This document shows positions 49,024 through 60,558 of a DNA stretch of 64,000 nucleotides, piece by piece (within the stretch, counting starts at the first letter, position 1; each line of letters starts with the position of its first letter). The position numbers and the translations under genes were made by a program. A model generated the notes under the pieces. That model searched no databases. It was not told the origin of the DNA and saw only the letters and a list, made by a program, of their open reading frames with translations. The stretch is from Streptomyces sp. NRRL F-5727. Its GTDB lineage: Bacteria > Actinomycetota > Actinomycetes > Streptomycetales > Streptomycetaceae. The stretch spans positions 1 through 64,000 of the forward strand of contig NZ_JOGX01000031.1 of the NCBI RefSeq assembly GCF_000719555.1, given 5' to 3'.

Positions 49024-52000
49024 GTGAGCGTCACCGTCCGGACCACGACCGACGGAAGCGACCCCTTCGGCACCGCCCGACTCCGCAGAGGCGTCCTGGA
49101 CGCCTGGGCCGCCTCCCCCGCCCGCTTCCGTGAGGACGCCAACGCCGAGGAGGACCTCGCCCTCGGCGGCTACCGCGACCGCCTCGTCGTCGAACTCGCC
49201 CAGAACGCCGCCGACGCCGCCGCCCGCGCCCGCACCACCGGCCGGCTGCGCCTCACCCTGCACCCGGCCGACGCGGACAGCCCCGCCGTGCTGGCCGCCG
49301 CCAACACCGGCGCCCCGCTGGACGCGGCCGGCGTCGAGTCGCTGTCCACGCTCCGCGCCTCCGCCAAGCGCGCCGAGACCGGGGCCGGGACCGACACCGC
49401 CACGACCGTCGGCCGCTTCGGCGTCGGCTTCGCCGCCGTCCTCGCCGTCTCCGACGAGCCGGCCGTCCTCGGCCGGCACGGCGGCGTCCGCTGGTCCCTC
49501 GCGGAGGCCCGCGAACTCGCCGCGGGCGTCGCCCGCCACAGCCCGGGCCTCGGCGACGAACTGCGCCGCAGGGACGGCCACGTACCCCTCCTGCGGCTGC
49601 CGCTGCCCGCCGAGGGCACCGCGCCCGAGGGGTACGACACCGTCGTCGTCCTCCCGCTCCGCGACGCCGCCGCGCACGACCTCGCCGAACGGCTCCTCGC
49701 CGGCGTCGACGACGCACTGCTGCTCACTCTTCCGGGTCTCGCCGAGATCGTCGTGGAGACCCCGGACGGGGTACGCACGCTGACCCGCTCCGACGCCGAC
49801 GGCTACGTCCGGATCGAGGACTCGGCCGCCGACGCCCCGAACCACTGGCGGACCGTCACCCACACCGGCCCCCTCGACACGGGCCTCCTCAAGGACCGCC
49901 CGGTCGAGGAACGGCTGCGCCCGCACTGGTCGGTGACCTGGGCCGTACCGGTCGACGGCGACGGCGCCCCCCGCTACCCGCGCACCGCACCCGTCGTGCA
50001 CGCGCCGACGCCCACCGACGAACCGCTCGGCATCCCCGCCCTGTTGATCGCCTCCCTGCCGCTCGACCCCACCCGCCGGCACCCCGCGCCGGGGCCGCTG
50101 ACGGACTTCCTGGTGCAGCGGGCCGCCGACGCGTACGCCGAACTCCTCGCCGACTGGCGGCCGGTGACGAGCGGGGCGCTCGACCTCGTGCCCGGCCCGC
50201 TCGGCAAGGGCCCCCTCGACGGGGCGCTGCGGGAGGCGATCCTGGACCGGCTGCCGCGCGTCGCGTTCCTCGCCCCGGCCGTCGCCTCCGAGGACGTGCC
50301 GGCGCTCCGCCCGATCGAGGCGGAGGTCGTCGAGGGCGCGGGCGCGGAGACGGTCGCGGTCCTCGCCGAGGTGTTCCCGGGGCTGCTCCCGGCCGGCCTG
50401 GAGCGCCGTCCCGAGCTGCGGACGCTCGGCGTGGGCCGGGTGCCGCTGACCGAGGCGGTGGACCGGCTGGCGGGCGTGGAGCGGGCGCCGGGCTGGTGGT
50501 GGCGGCTCTACGACTCCCTCGCCGGCGTGGACCCGGACCGGCTCACCGGCCTGCCGGTACCGCTGGACTCGGGCCGGACGGCGATCGGCCCACGGCAGGT
50601 CCTGCTGCCGCAGGAGGGCACCCCGCCCCAGCTGACCCGCCTCGGCCTGAAGGTGGCCCACCGGGAGGCCGTGCACCCGCTCCTGGAGAAGCTGGGCGCC
50701 TTCCCGGCCACGCCCCGCGCCGTCCTGACGACCCCGCACGTCCGGGGCGCCGTCGCCGCCTCCGTCGAGGCGGACGAGTACTGGAACCCGGACGAGCCGG
50801 AGCTGGACCCGGACGAGCTCGTCGAGACCGTCCTCGGGCTCGTACGGGACGCGGACCTGGAGCCCGGCGACGAGCCGTGGCTGGCCGCGCTCGCCCTCCC
50901 CGACGAGGACGGCGAGCTCACTCCCGCGGGTGAACTCGTGATGCCGGGCTCGGCGTTCGACGCCGTCATGCGCGAGGGCGAACTCGCCCACGTCGACGCG
51001 GAGCTGGCCGCCCGCTGGGGCGAGGGCCCGCTGGCCGCCTGCGGCGTCCTCGCGAACTTCGCACTCGTCCGCGCCGCCGACCTGGTCCTCGACCCCGACG
51101 ACCTGGAGCCCCGCGAGGGCGACTTCCCGGAGCCGGACGACGCGGGCCTCCTGGACGCCGTCGACGTGTGGTGCGAGGACGTCCTCGACCGGCTGCCGGA
51201 GGCCGTGGTGCCGCCGGTGGCGACGGAGATCGTGGCGGTCCGGGACCTGGACCTGGTCGACGACGACGCCTGGCCGCAGGCGCTCGCCCTGCTGGCCCGG
51301 CCGCCGCTGCGGGACGCCCTGATCCAGCCCGTACGGGTCCTCCTCCCGGACGGCACGACGGAGACGGTCCGCCCCTACACGGCCTGGTGGCTGCGCGACC
51401 ACCCGGTCCTCGGCGGCCGCCGCCCCGCCGGCCTCCGCGCGGCCGGCTCCGACCCGCTCCTCGCCGGCCTGTACGACCCCGCCGACGCGACCGGCTTCGA
51501 GGACGAGCAGGTCCTGCGGGCCCTCGGCGTCCGTACCTCGGTGGCGACCCTCCTCGACGAGCCCGGCGGCGCGGCGGAGCTGCTGGCCCGCCTGGCCGAC
51601 CCGGACCGCGAGGTCACCGGGCCGCAGCTGCACGCCCTGTACACGGCGCTGGCCGACCTCGACCCCGACCAGGTCACCCTCCCCGACGAACTCCGCGCGG
51701 TGGTCGACGGCGAACTGGTGGTGGTCGACGCGGCGGAGGCGCTGGTCGCGGACGCGCCCGACCTCCTGCCGCTCACCGAGGGCCTCCCGCTCCTCCCGGT
51801 CTCCCCGTCCCGGGCGGCCGACCTGGCGGAGCTCCTCCAGGTGCGCCGCCTCAGCGAGGCGGTCGAGGCGGAGGTGACGACGGAGGGCGAGGAGCACGAG
51901 GTCCCGGCCTCGGTCCACGCCCTCCTGGGCCCGAGCACCCCCGCCACGTACCTGGAGCACGAGGAGCTGCGGGCGGGCGGCGTCGAGCTCGACTGGCGCC

Positions 52001-52158
52001 GCACCCCCGACGGCACCCTGCACGCCGCCACCCTGGAGGGCGTCGCCGCCGCCCTGGCCTGGGCCACCCGCCAGTGGCCCCGCCGCTTCGAGGTGGCGGC
52101 CCTCCTGGAGGACCCCACCCGCACGGCGGAGCTGGCCCGCGACCGCTGGTTCGACTGA
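49024..52158 (+). CDS. large GHKL ATPase with sacsin/HSP90-like N-terminal domain
   Basis: A 1044-residue protein. The N-terminal 200 residues form a GHKL nucleotide-binding domain: VVELAQNAADAAARARTTGR (N-box), LAAANTGAPLDAAGVESLST (G1) and TTVGRFGVGFAAVLAVSDEP (G2), a layout like HSP90 and the sacsin internal repeats. The rest (850 residues) is a non-repetitive helical and acidic region with no other motif I can name. Relatives are annotated as sacsin N-terminal ATP-binding-like proteins. A chaperone-like or DNA-linked role is speculative. GTG 49024 lies 192 nt after the DUF3027 gene, behind a TAACTT -10. Confidence 0.85.
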   Translation: MSVTVRTTTDGSDPFGTARLRRGVLDAWAASPARFREDANAEEDLALGGYRDRLVVELAQNAADAAARARTTGRLRLTLHPADADSPAVLAAANTGAPLDAAGVESLSTLRASAKRAETGAGTDTATTVGRFGVGFAAVLAVSDEPAVLGRHGGVRWSLAEARELAAGVARHSPGLGDELRRRDGHVPLLRLPLPAEGTAPEGYDTVVVLPLRDAAAHDLAERLLAGVDDALLLTLPGLAEIVVETPDGVRTLTRSDADGYVRIEDSAADAPNHWRTVTHTGPLDTGLLKDRPVEERLRPHWSVTWAVPVDGDGAPRYPRTAPVVHAPTPTDEPLGIPALLIASLPLDPTRRHPAPGPLTDFLVQRAADAYAELLADWRPVTSGALDLVPGPLGKGPLDGALREAILDRLPRVAFLAPAVASEDVPALRPIEAEVVEGAGAETVAVLAEVFPGLLPAGLERRPELRTLGVGRVPLTEAVDRLAGVERAPGWWWRLYDSLAGVDPDRLTGLPVPLDSGRTAIGPRQVLLPQEGTPPQLTRLGLKVAHREAVHPLLEKLGAFPATPRAVLTTPHVRGAVAASVEADEYWNPDEPELDPDELVETVLGLVRDADLEPGDEPWLAALALPDEDGELTPAGELVMPGSAFDAVMREGELAHVDAELAARWGEGPLAACGVLANFALVRAADLVLDPDDLEPREGDFPEPDDAGLLDAVDVWCEDVLDRLPEAVVPPVATEIVAVRDLDLVDDDAWPQALALLARPPLRDALIQPVRVLLPDGTTETVRPYTAWWLRDHPVLGGRRPAGLRAAGSDPLLAGLYDPADATGFEDEQVLRALGVRTSVATLLDEPGGAAELLARLADPDREVTGPQLHALYTALADLDPDQVTLPDELRAVVDGELVVVDAAEALVADAPDLLPLTEGLPLLPVSPSRAADLAELLQVRRLSEAVEAEVTTEGEEHEVPASVHALLGPSTPATYLEHEELRAGGVELDWRRTPDGTLHAATLEGVAAALAWATRQWPRRFEVAALLEDPTRTAELARDRWFD

Positions 52159-52176
52159 CCGCCCCCGGGTCCGTCC

Positions 52177-52629
52177 CTAGCGGGCGGACCCGGACTCCAT
52201 CAGCTCCTTCAGGTGCGCCTCGTTCCGCGGCATCTCCTTCCGGACGCGCGGGCGGACGACGAGCGGCACCAGCGCCTTGCCGACCCCGTGGCCCTCGAAG
52301 TCGAGCGACAGCGTCAGACGGGAGCTGCTGCCGTCGCCGAGCGGTTCGAGGGTGCCCTGGACGTCGCCGCGCACGGGCCCGTCGACGCCGTGGAAGTGCC
52401 AGCTGCGCGGCGGCGTGAGCTCCGTGACCTCCATGGTCATGGGCATCTCGCGCCGCCCGAACCGCCGCCGCACCCGGAACCGCGACCCGACCCGCAGGTC
52501 TCCCTCGTCGAGCCGCCGCGCCGCCACGGCGCTCTCCTGCCACTCGGGCATGTGCCCGGGATCCATGAGGTAGGTGTAGACGTCCTCGGGCGGGCGGGCA
52601 ATGTCGATGGATTCTTCGATACGAGACAT
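52177..52629 (-). CDS. SRPBCC (START/Bet v1-like) protein
   Basis: A 150-residue polyketide-cyclase-like SRPBCC protein. It begins IEESIDIARPPEDVYTYLMD, continues PEWQESAVAARRLDEGDLRV and ends with the long helix VGKALVPLVVRPRVRKEMPR. Members bind hydrophobic ligands or catalyse cyclisations; in isolation they are mostly of unknown role. It is convergent with the GHKL gene (18 nt apart) and follows the P-type ATPase gene by 60 nt on the same strand. Confidence 0.88.
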   Translation of the reverse strand: MSRIEESIDIARPPEDVYTYLMDPGHMPEWQESAVAARRLDEGDLRVGSRFRVRRRFGRREMPMTMEVTELTPPRSWHFHGVDGPVRGDVQGTLEPLGDGSSSRLTLSLDFEGHGVGKALVPLVVRPRVRKEMPRNEAHLKELMESGSAR

Positions 52630-52689
52630 GACGCCCCCTTGGCGAGTCCCTGTCCCACCATCCTCCCGCTTCCCGCGCCGCCCGGCCCG

Positions 52690-55119
<2,430 letters not shown>

Positions 55120-55207
55120 GGTTTCGACGGTACGACCGGAATCGATCGTTCACCTGCCGGGAAGCGGCAGGATCCGACCGTGGGAGGAGCGGAATCGTCC
55201 CCTGGTG

Positions 55208-55480
55208 CTACGCGTCGGACGCCTGCGCCGCCCGGTGGCGCTTGATCGCCGCGTCGCGCTTGCGGACGTACCAGATGCCGATCAGGCCGAGGCCGCCGCC
55301 GGCGAGGCAGGTCCACACCCACCAGGTGAGGTCCCGGTCGGCGAACCAGCCGTAGAAGGGGACCTGGACCAGGAAGAGGACGAACCAGAGGATCGTTCCG
55401 CCGGTGATCGTTCCGACGACAGGGCCCTCCAGGGGCTCGGGTGCCTCGTGCTTCGGTGATCCCGATGAAAGACCAGTCAT
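55208..55480 (-). CDS. DUF2530 membrane protein
   Basis: A 90-residue protein with two membrane segments (TGGTILWFVLFLVQVPFYGW and LTWWVWTCLAGGGLGLIGIW). PEPLEGPVVGTITGGTI before the first helix and WYVRKRDAAIKR at the end are the DUF2530 signature, a small actinobacterial family of unknown function. ATG 55480 is chosen over one 63 nt upstream. It is divergent from the NCS2 permease. Confidence 0.88.
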   Translation of the reverse strand: MTGLSSGSPKHEAPEPLEGPVVGTITGGTILWFVLFLVQVPFYGWFADRDLTWWVWTCLAGGGLGLIGIWYVRKRDAAIKRHRAAQASDA

Positions 55481-55641
55481 GTGGCTCAGTCTAGGCGGGC
55501 CGTTTCCGGGTCTACGCGCGGAGATGGACTCCCGCTCGTTCATGTGTTCATACTGAAACGGTTTGCCTATGGCGGGTTTCCCTCGTATGAACCGCCAAAA
55601 GACACCTTCTGGACTTCTTCCCGAAGAGGAACCCCACCCCC

Positions 55642-57093
55642 ATGAGCACCACGGCCGCCGCCAAGGCCCCTGCCCCCGAGCCGAAGGTCCCCCAGGAACC
55701 GACCTCGGCCCTCGACCGCTTCTTCCGGATCTCCGAGCGCGGCTCCACCGTCGCCCGCGAGGTCCGCGGCGGTTTCGCCACCTTCTTCGCGATGGCCTAC
55801 ATCATCGTGCTGAACCCGATCATCCTCGGCAGCGCCAAGGACATGTACGGGCACCAGCTCGACGGCGGCCAGCTCGTCACCGCCACGGTCCTGACGGCGG
55901 CCTTCTCGACGCTCCTCATGGGTGTCATCGGCAACGTGCCGATCGCGCTCGCCGCCGGCCTCGGCGTGAACACGGTCGTCGCCCTCCAGCTCGCGCCCAG
56001 GATGTCCTGGCCGGACGCCATGGGCATGGTCGTCCTCGCCGGCATCGTCGTGATGCTGCTCGTCGCGACCGGTCTGCGCGAGCGCGTGATGAACGCCGTC
56101 CCGGTCGGCCTGCGCAAGGGCATCGCGATCGGCATCGGCCTCTTCATCATGCTGATCGGCCTCGTCGACTCGGGCTTCGTCTCCCGCATCCCCGACGCCG
56201 CGCACACCACCGTCCCGCTCCAGCTCGGCTCCGACGGGCACCTCAACGGCTGGCCGGTCCTCGTCTTCATCCTGGGCACCCTGCTCACCCTCGCCCTGAT
56301 CATCCGCAAGGTGCCGGGTGCGATCCTCATCTCGATCGTCGTCATGACGATCGTCGCGATGGTGATCAACGCGGTCGCGACCGTCCCGTCCTGGGGCCTG
56401 ACCACCCCGGAGTGGCCCGGCAACCCGGTCGCCTCCCCGGACTTCGGCCTGGTCGGCGAGGTCAGCCTGTTCGGCGGCTTCGACAAGGTCGGCCTGCTGA
56501 CCGGCGTCCTCTTCGTCTTCACCGTCCTGCTGTCCTGCTTCTTCGACGCCATGGGCACGATCCTCGGCGTCGGCGACGAGGCCAAGCTGATCGACAAGGA
56601 CGGCAACTTCCCGGGCATCAACAAGGTCCTGCTCGTCGACGGCCTCGCGGTCGCCTCCGGCGGCGCGACCTCCTCCTCGGCCACCACCTGCTTCGTGGAG
56701 TCCACGGCGGGCGTCGGCGAGGGCGCCCGCACGGGTCTCGCCTCGGTCGTCACGGGCGGTCTGTTCTCGGTGGCGCTGTTCCTCACGCCGCTCGCGACCA
56801 TGGTGCCGTCGCAGGCGGCGACCCCCGCGCTGCTCGCGGTGGGCTTCCTGATCCTGGCCGGGTCGATCAAGGAGATCGACTGGAGCGACTACACCATCGC
56901 GGTGCCGGCGTTCCTGGCCATGGTGATGATGCCGTTCACGTACTCGATCACGAACGGCATCGGCATCGGCTTCATCAGCTTCAGCGTGCTGCGGCTCGCG
57001 GCCGGCCGGGGCCGCGAGGTCCCGGTGGCCATGTACGTCGTGTCGGCGATCTTCGTCTTCTACTACGCGATGCCGGCGCTGGGCCTGACCTGA
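55642..57093 (+). CDS. NCS2-family purine permease (AzgA-like)
   Basis: A 483-residue membrane protein with 12-14 segments. REVRGGFATFFAMAYIIVLN then PIILGSA, FGVGVNT-like AGLGVNTVVALQLAP, LSCFFDAMGTILGVGDEAKL and the SSSATTCFVESTAGVGEGAR signature put it in the AzgA (adenine/guanine/hypoxanthine:H+ symport) group. GAAGAGGAACCCC precedes ATG 55642. The 92-nt leader contains a GGCGGGTT/AACCGCC hairpin, which I could not assign to a known riboswitch. The 3' end overlaps the convergent RHH gene by 31 bp. Confidence 0.92.
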   Translation: MSTTAAAKAPAPEPKVPQEPTSALDRFFRISERGSTVAREVRGGFATFFAMAYIIVLNPIILGSAKDMYGHQLDGGQLVTATVLTAAFSTLLMGVIGNVPIALAAGLGVNTVVALQLAPRMSWPDAMGMVVLAGIVVMLLVATGLRERVMNAVPVGLRKGIAIGIGLFIMLIGLVDSGFVSRIPDAAHTTVPLQLGSDGHLNGWPVLVFILGTLLTLALIIRKVPGAILISIVVMTIVAMVINAVATVPSWGLTTPEWPGNPVASPDFGLVGEVSLFGGFDKVGLLTGVLFVFTVLLSCFFDAMGTILGVGDEAKLIDKDGNFPGINKVLLVDGLAVASGGATSSSATTCFVESTAGVGEGARTGLASVVTGGLFSVALFLTPLATMVPSQAATPALLAVGFLILAGSIKEIDWSDYTIAVPAFLAMVMMPFTYSITNGIGIGFISFSVLRLAAGRGREVPVAMYVVSAIFVFYYAMPALGLT

Positions 57094-57308
57094 TCGTGCG
57101 GGGCGGCGCCGGCGCCGGGAGGCTCCGGCTCCGCCCCGTAGAACCTCTCCGTCTCCTCGACGGCGGTCTTGAACCGTTCGTCGAAGTCCTCTCGAATGAG
57201 CGTCCGGACGACATAGTCCTGGACGCTCATTCCTCTTCTGGCGGCGTGACCCTTGAGCCGGTCGAGCAGCTCACTGTCGATGCGCAGGCTGAGCACTGTC
57301 GATCCCAT
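57063..57308 (-). CDS. ribbon-helix-helix (Arc/MetJ-type) protein
   Basis: An 81-residue protein. STVLSLRIDSELLDRLKGHA and RRGMSVQDYVVRTLIREDFD form a beta-strand/helix/helix of the RHH fold, which binds DNA as a dimer. The C-terminus (ERFYGAEPEPPGAGAAPHDQ) is acidic and Pro-rich and could contact a toxin, but no toxin gene is adjacent. It lies between the NCS2 permease, whose end it overlaps, and the MarR gene. Confidence 0.82.
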   Translation of the reverse strand: MGSTVLSLRIDSELLDRLKGHAARRGMSVQDYVVRTLIREDFDERFKTAVEETERFYGAEPEPPGAGAAPHDQVRPSAGIA

Positions 57309-57460
57309 GTCGTTCAGGGTCGGGGCTGCCGGGGCCTCTTTGCGTCACTTTCCGGATCCGGCTCACTCATTTGGGTGATGCATGGATATCGAGCCGTGAC
57401 CTGGACCGACGTGACGCGTGCGACACGCGCCCCCTCAAGTGGTCCTTAGCGAGAGTAATG

Positions 57461-57473
57461 AGTTAGGCTAACT
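57461..57473. promoter_or_regulatory. MarR operator-like palindrome AGTTAGGCTAACT
   Basis: A perfect 13-bp palindrome (arms AGTTAG/CTAACT) ending 2 nt before the MarR start codon, so transcription is probably leaderless or nearly so and autorepressed. It also resembles the core of an iron box (TTAGGCTAAC). Confidence 0.6.
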
Positions 57474-57475
57474 AC

Positions 57476-57919
57476 ATGCCTGACCTGTCCCACGGCACCG
57501 CCGACGACGCCGCGGCCGTGAACGCGCTGCGCTCGTCCGTGATGCGGCTGAGCCGGCGCCTCAAGCGCCAGCGCGTCGACGAGTCGCTGAGCCCCACCGA
57601 GATGTCGGTGCTCGGCACCCTGGCCCTCTGCGGCTCCGCCACCCCCGGTGAGCTGGCCCGCAAGGAGCACGTCCAGCCGCCGTCGATGACCCGCATCGTC
57701 GCCCTGCTCGAAGCCAAGGGACTGGTCCGGCTCGAGCCGCACCCCGACGACCGCCGGCAGAAGGTGGTCAGCCAGACCGAGAGGGCCGAGGCCATGCTCG
57801 AGGACGCCCGCCGCAAGCGGAACGCCTGGCTGGCCTCCCTCGCCGAGGGTCTGGACGAGGACGAGTGGGCCGTACTGCGCGCGGCCGCTCCCGTCCTGGA
57901 GAAGCTCGCCCATCTCTGA
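57476..57919 (+). CDS. MarR-family transcriptional regulator
   Basis: A 147-residue MarR protein. The winged helix reads LSPTEMSVLGTLALCGSATP, GELARKEHVQPPSMTRIVAL and the wing HPDDRRQKVVSQTERA with the conserved DxRxxxxxLT-like arginine. It starts 2 nt after a perfect palindrome and precedes an MFS exporter by 27 nt in the same direction. Repression of that exporter by an unknown ligand-sensing mechanism is the usual arrangement. Confidence 0.92.
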   Translation: MPDLSHGTADDAAAVNALRSSVMRLSRRLKRQRVDESLSPTEMSVLGTLALCGSATPGELARKEHVQPPSMTRIVALLEAKGLVRLEPHPDDRRQKVVSQTERAEAMLEDARRKRNAWLASLAEGLDEDEWAVLRAAAPVLEKLAHL

Positions 57920-57946
57920 AACCGAGCGCCAAGGAGGCGACGCACT

Positions 57947-59305
57947 TTGAGCACGGGACCCGGAGCAGACTCCGCACCCGTCCATAAACCCACCCTCGAC
58001 ACCCGCGGGCGCGAGAGGTCCCCCAGGGGAACCTTCTCCTCCCTCTCGATCCGGAACTACCGGCTGTTCTTCACCGGAGCGATCGTCTCCAACACCGGTA
58101 CGTGGATGGCCCGGATCACCCAGGACTGGCTGGTCCTGAGCCTCACCGGCTCGGCCGCCGCCGTCGGCATCACCACGGCCCTGCAGTTCCTGCCGATGCT
58201 CCTCTTCGGCCTCTACGGCGGAGTCGTCGCCGACCGCTACCCGAAGCGACGCCTGCTGCTGATCAGCCAGGCCGCCCTCGGCCTGTGCGGTCTCGCGCTC
58301 GCCGCGCTCACCCTCTCCGGACAGGTGCAGGTCTGGCACGTCTACCTGATCGCCTTCCTCCTCGGCATGGTGACGGTCGTCGACAACCCGGCCCGGCAGT
58401 CCTTCGTCTCCGAGATGGTCGGCCCCGACCGGCTCCGCAACGCCGTCTCGCTCAATTCGGCCAACTTCCAGTCCGCCCGGCTCGTCGGCCCCGCCGTCGC
58501 CGGCGTCCTGATCGCCGGAGTCGGCAGCGGCTGGGCCTTCCTCATCAACGGCCTCTCCTTCCTCGCCCCGCTGGCCGCCCTCTGGCTGATGCGCCCGGGC
58601 GAACTCCACAAGGTGGAGCGCGCCCCGCGCGGCAAGGGCCAGCTCCGGGAGGGCCTGCGATACGTGGCGGGCCGGCCGGACCTGATCTGGCCGATCGTCC
58701 TCGTCGGCTTCGTCGGCACCTTCGGCTTCAACTTCCCGATCTGGCTGACCGCCTTCTCCGGGGAGGTCTTCCACGTCGGCGCCGGCGGCTACGGCCTCCT
58801 CAACACGCTGATGGCGGCCGGCTCCCTCGTGGGCGCCCTGCTCGCGGCCCGCCGCGGCTCGACCCGGCTGCGGATGCTGGTGATCGCCGCGGGCGTCTTC
58901 GGCGCCCTGGAGATCGCGGCGGCGTTCTCGCCGTCGTTCTGGCTCTTCGCGCTGCTGCTCGTGCCGATCGGCATGATCGGCCTCACCGTGAACATCACCG
59001 CCAACTCGGCCGTCCAGATGGCGACCGACCCGGTCATGCGGGGCCGGGTGATGAGCCTCTACATGATGGTCTTCGCGGGCGGTACGCCGATCGGCGCCCC
59101 GCTGCTCGGCTGGGTCACCGACACGTACGGCGCCCGCGTCGGCTTCGCGACGGGCGGCCTGGTCTCGCTCGCCGCGGCGGCCGTCATCGGCCTGATCCTG
59201 GCCCGGATCGGCAACCTGAAGCTCGCGATGGCCTGGCGTCACGGCCACCCGAGCCTCCGCTTCGTCCCGCGCGTCGCACCGGAGCGGCTGGCCGCGGCGG
59301 CCTGA
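57947..59305 (+). CDS. MFS exporter (EntS-like/DHA3 type)
   Basis: A 452-residue, 12-segment MFS protein of the drug:H+ antiporter-3 group. FSSLSIRNYRLFFTGAIVSN then TGTWMARITQDWLVLSLTGS starts the first helix, GGVVADRYPKRRLLL is motif A, and VVDNPARQSFVSEMVGPDRL the family-specific loop. Start is TTG 57947 with AAGGAGGCGAC in front. It is in one operon with the MarR regulator. It is followed after about 23 nt by an extraordinary G/C homopolymer run. Confidence 0.92.
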   Translation: MSTGPGADSAPVHKPTLDTRGRERSPRGTFSSLSIRNYRLFFTGAIVSNTGTWMARITQDWLVLSLTGSAAAVGITTALQFLPMLLFGLYGGVVADRYPKRRLLLISQAALGLCGLALAALTLSGQVQVWHVYLIAFLLGMVTVVDNPARQSFVSEMVGPDRLRNAVSLNSANFQSARLVGPAVAGVLIAGVGSGWAFLINGLSFLAPLAALWLMRPGELHKVERAPRGKGQLREGLRYVAGRPDLIWPIVLVGFVGTFGFNFPIWLTAFSGEVFHVGAGGYGLLNTLMAAGSLVGALLAARRGSTRLRMLVIAAGVFGALEIAAAFSPSFWLFALLLVPIGMIGLTVNITANSAVQMATDPVMRGRVMSLYMMVFAGGTPIGAPLLGWVTDTYGARVGFATGGLVSLAAAAVIGLILARIGNLKLAMAWRHGHPSLRFVPRVAPERLAAAA

Positions 59306-59328
59306 TCCGGACCGTTCCGTTCCGTGGC

Positions 59329-59369
59329 GGGGGGGGGGGGGGGGGGGGGGGGCCCCCCCCCCCCCCCCC
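59329..59369. repeat. G24-C17 homopolymer palindrome
   Basis: Twenty-four G (59329-59352) followed directly by seventeen C (59353-59369) forms a perfect loop-less inverted repeat of at least 17 bp, 23 nt after the MFS stop. It may be a terminator, but the length is so unusual that a sequencing or assembly error must be considered. No gene crosses it. Confidence 0.8.
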
Positions 59370-59473
59370 GCCCCGCCGGCGCGTTCCGTCCTGATACGAA
59401 CGGTCCGCCACGCCGATGTGGAGATCCTGTGTATGTTGAGCCGTCAAACACAGGCACCACAAGGGGGGTTCCC

Positions 59474-59980
59474 TTGCGCAACCGCTCCATCCGTCCCGTC
59501 ATAGCCGCGACCGTCCTCGCCGGCGCGCTGACCGGCGCCCTCGTCGCCACCCCGGCCCAGGCCACCGAGTACTCCTCGGCCCTGAAGGTCGCCGGCGTCC
59601 AGTACGACGCCCCGGGCACCGACAACAACAGCTGCACGACCGGCAACACCAAGGCCGAGTACGTGACGATCAAGAACTTCTCCCGGACGGCGCGGGTCAA
59701 CCTCAAGGGGTACGTCGTCAAGGACGCGGTCGGTAACAGCTACACCTTCCGCATCGACCACTACCTGGAGCCCGGCGACCACGTGAAGCTGCGCGGCGGC
59801 AAGGGCACCGAGTCCGACGCGAACAACGTCGCCTACCGCCAGAACTGCAACTTCATCTGGAACAACGACAGGGACACGATCAAGCTGATCAAGCCGGGCG
59901 GCGCCTACGCCGACACGCACTCCTACACCAAGAGCGCGAACGACCGCGACGGCAACGGCTACATCACCTTCCACAGCTGA
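59474..59980 (+). CDS. secreted lamin-tail (LTD) domain protein
   Basis: A 168-residue exported protein. LRNRSIRPVIAATVLAGALT, then GALVATPAQA, is a signal peptide cleaved after AQA. The mature part is one lamin-tail domain, with YVTIKNFSRTARVNLKGYVV, DAVGNSYTF, LEPGDHVKLRGGKG and IWNNDRDTIKLIKPGGAYAD in order, and two cysteines (NNSCTTG and RQNCNF) that may form a disulfide. Start is TTG 59474, 3 nt after AAGGGGGGTT, since no ATG is available. LTD domains bind other proteins or nucleic acid; the secreted role is unknown. Confidence 0.85.
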   Translation: MRNRSIRPVIAATVLAGALTGALVATPAQATEYSSALKVAGVQYDAPGTDNNSCTTGNTKAEYVTIKNFSRTARVNLKGYVVKDAVGNSYTFRIDHYLEPGDHVKLRGGKGTESDANNVAYRQNCNFIWNNDRDTIKLIKPGGAYADTHSYTKSANDRDGNGYITFHS

Positions 59981-59999
59981 GCCGCGGGCCCGGCCGTGC

Positions 60000-60515
60000 T
60001 CACACCCGCATCTCCAGGACCTGGCCCGGCCACGCGTCGACCGTGAACGGATCGGTACGGGTGAAGCCCTGCCGCTCGTAGTACGCCACGAGCCGCCCCT
60101 CGCTGCCCGCGAAGCAGTCCACGCGGAGCAGCGAGACGCCCGCGCGGCGGGTCTCCTCCGCCGCGTGGGCGAGCAGCGCCGCGCCCACCCCGAGGCCGTG
60201 GAACCGCCCGTCGGTGGCGAGGTAGCGCACGTACCGCTCCGGCTCGCCGGCCGGCGGCACGTACGCCCCGGGGTGCGGGGTCAGCGTGAGCGTCCCGGCC
60301 GGGACGCCGTCGACCTCCGCGATCCACGGCTCGCCCTCGCCCATCACCCGCCCCACGTGCTCCACCGTCGCCGGACGGGACGTGAAGGGGGTGGTGCCCC
60401 ACTGGGCGGTGATCCCCCGGCCGTTGAGCCAGACGACGGCGCTGTCGAGTATCGCGAGGACGGCCGGCAGGTCCGCCGGCCCCCCGCGCCTGATGTTGAT
60501 CGCGTGGGTCTCCAT
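60000..60515 (-). CDS. GNAT-family N-acetyltransferase
   Basis: A 171-residue GNAT protein. INIRRGGPADLPAVLAILDS is the N-terminal strand/helix, YVRYLATDGRFHGLGVGAAL the acetyl-CoA site (RxxGxG-like), and VDCFAGSEGRLVAYYERQGF the closing strand and YYxxxGF. Acceptor unknown. It lies 19 nt from the stop of the convergent LTD gene and is divergent from thpR across 43 nt. Confidence 0.88.
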   Translation of the reverse strand: METHAINIRRGGPADLPAVLAILDSAVVWLNGRGITAQWGTTPFTSRPATVEHVGRVMGEGEPWIAEVDGVPAGTLTLTPHPGAYVPPAGEPERYVRYLATDGRFHGLGVGAALLAHAAEETRRAGVSLLRVDCFAGSEGRLVAYYERQGFTRTDPFTVDAWPGQVLEMRV

Positions 60516-60558
60516 CCGGCGAGGCTAACCGAGCCCCGGAACTGCCAGACTGGCGCCC

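Noticed and set aside
55550..55641. Purine riboswitch in the leader of the NCS2 permease
   Set aside because: Only one simple hairpin is visible; the conserved three-way-junction loops of purine riboswitches are absent.
57063..57308. RHH protein as antitoxin of a toxin-antitoxin pair
   Set aside because: No toxin-like gene overlaps or follows it; its neighbours are a permease and a MarR gene.
57461..57473. Iron box controlling the MarR-MFS operon
   Set aside because: TTAGGCTAAC is similar to the iron-box core, but the palindrome is only 13 bp and its position next to a MarR start is better explained by autoregulation.
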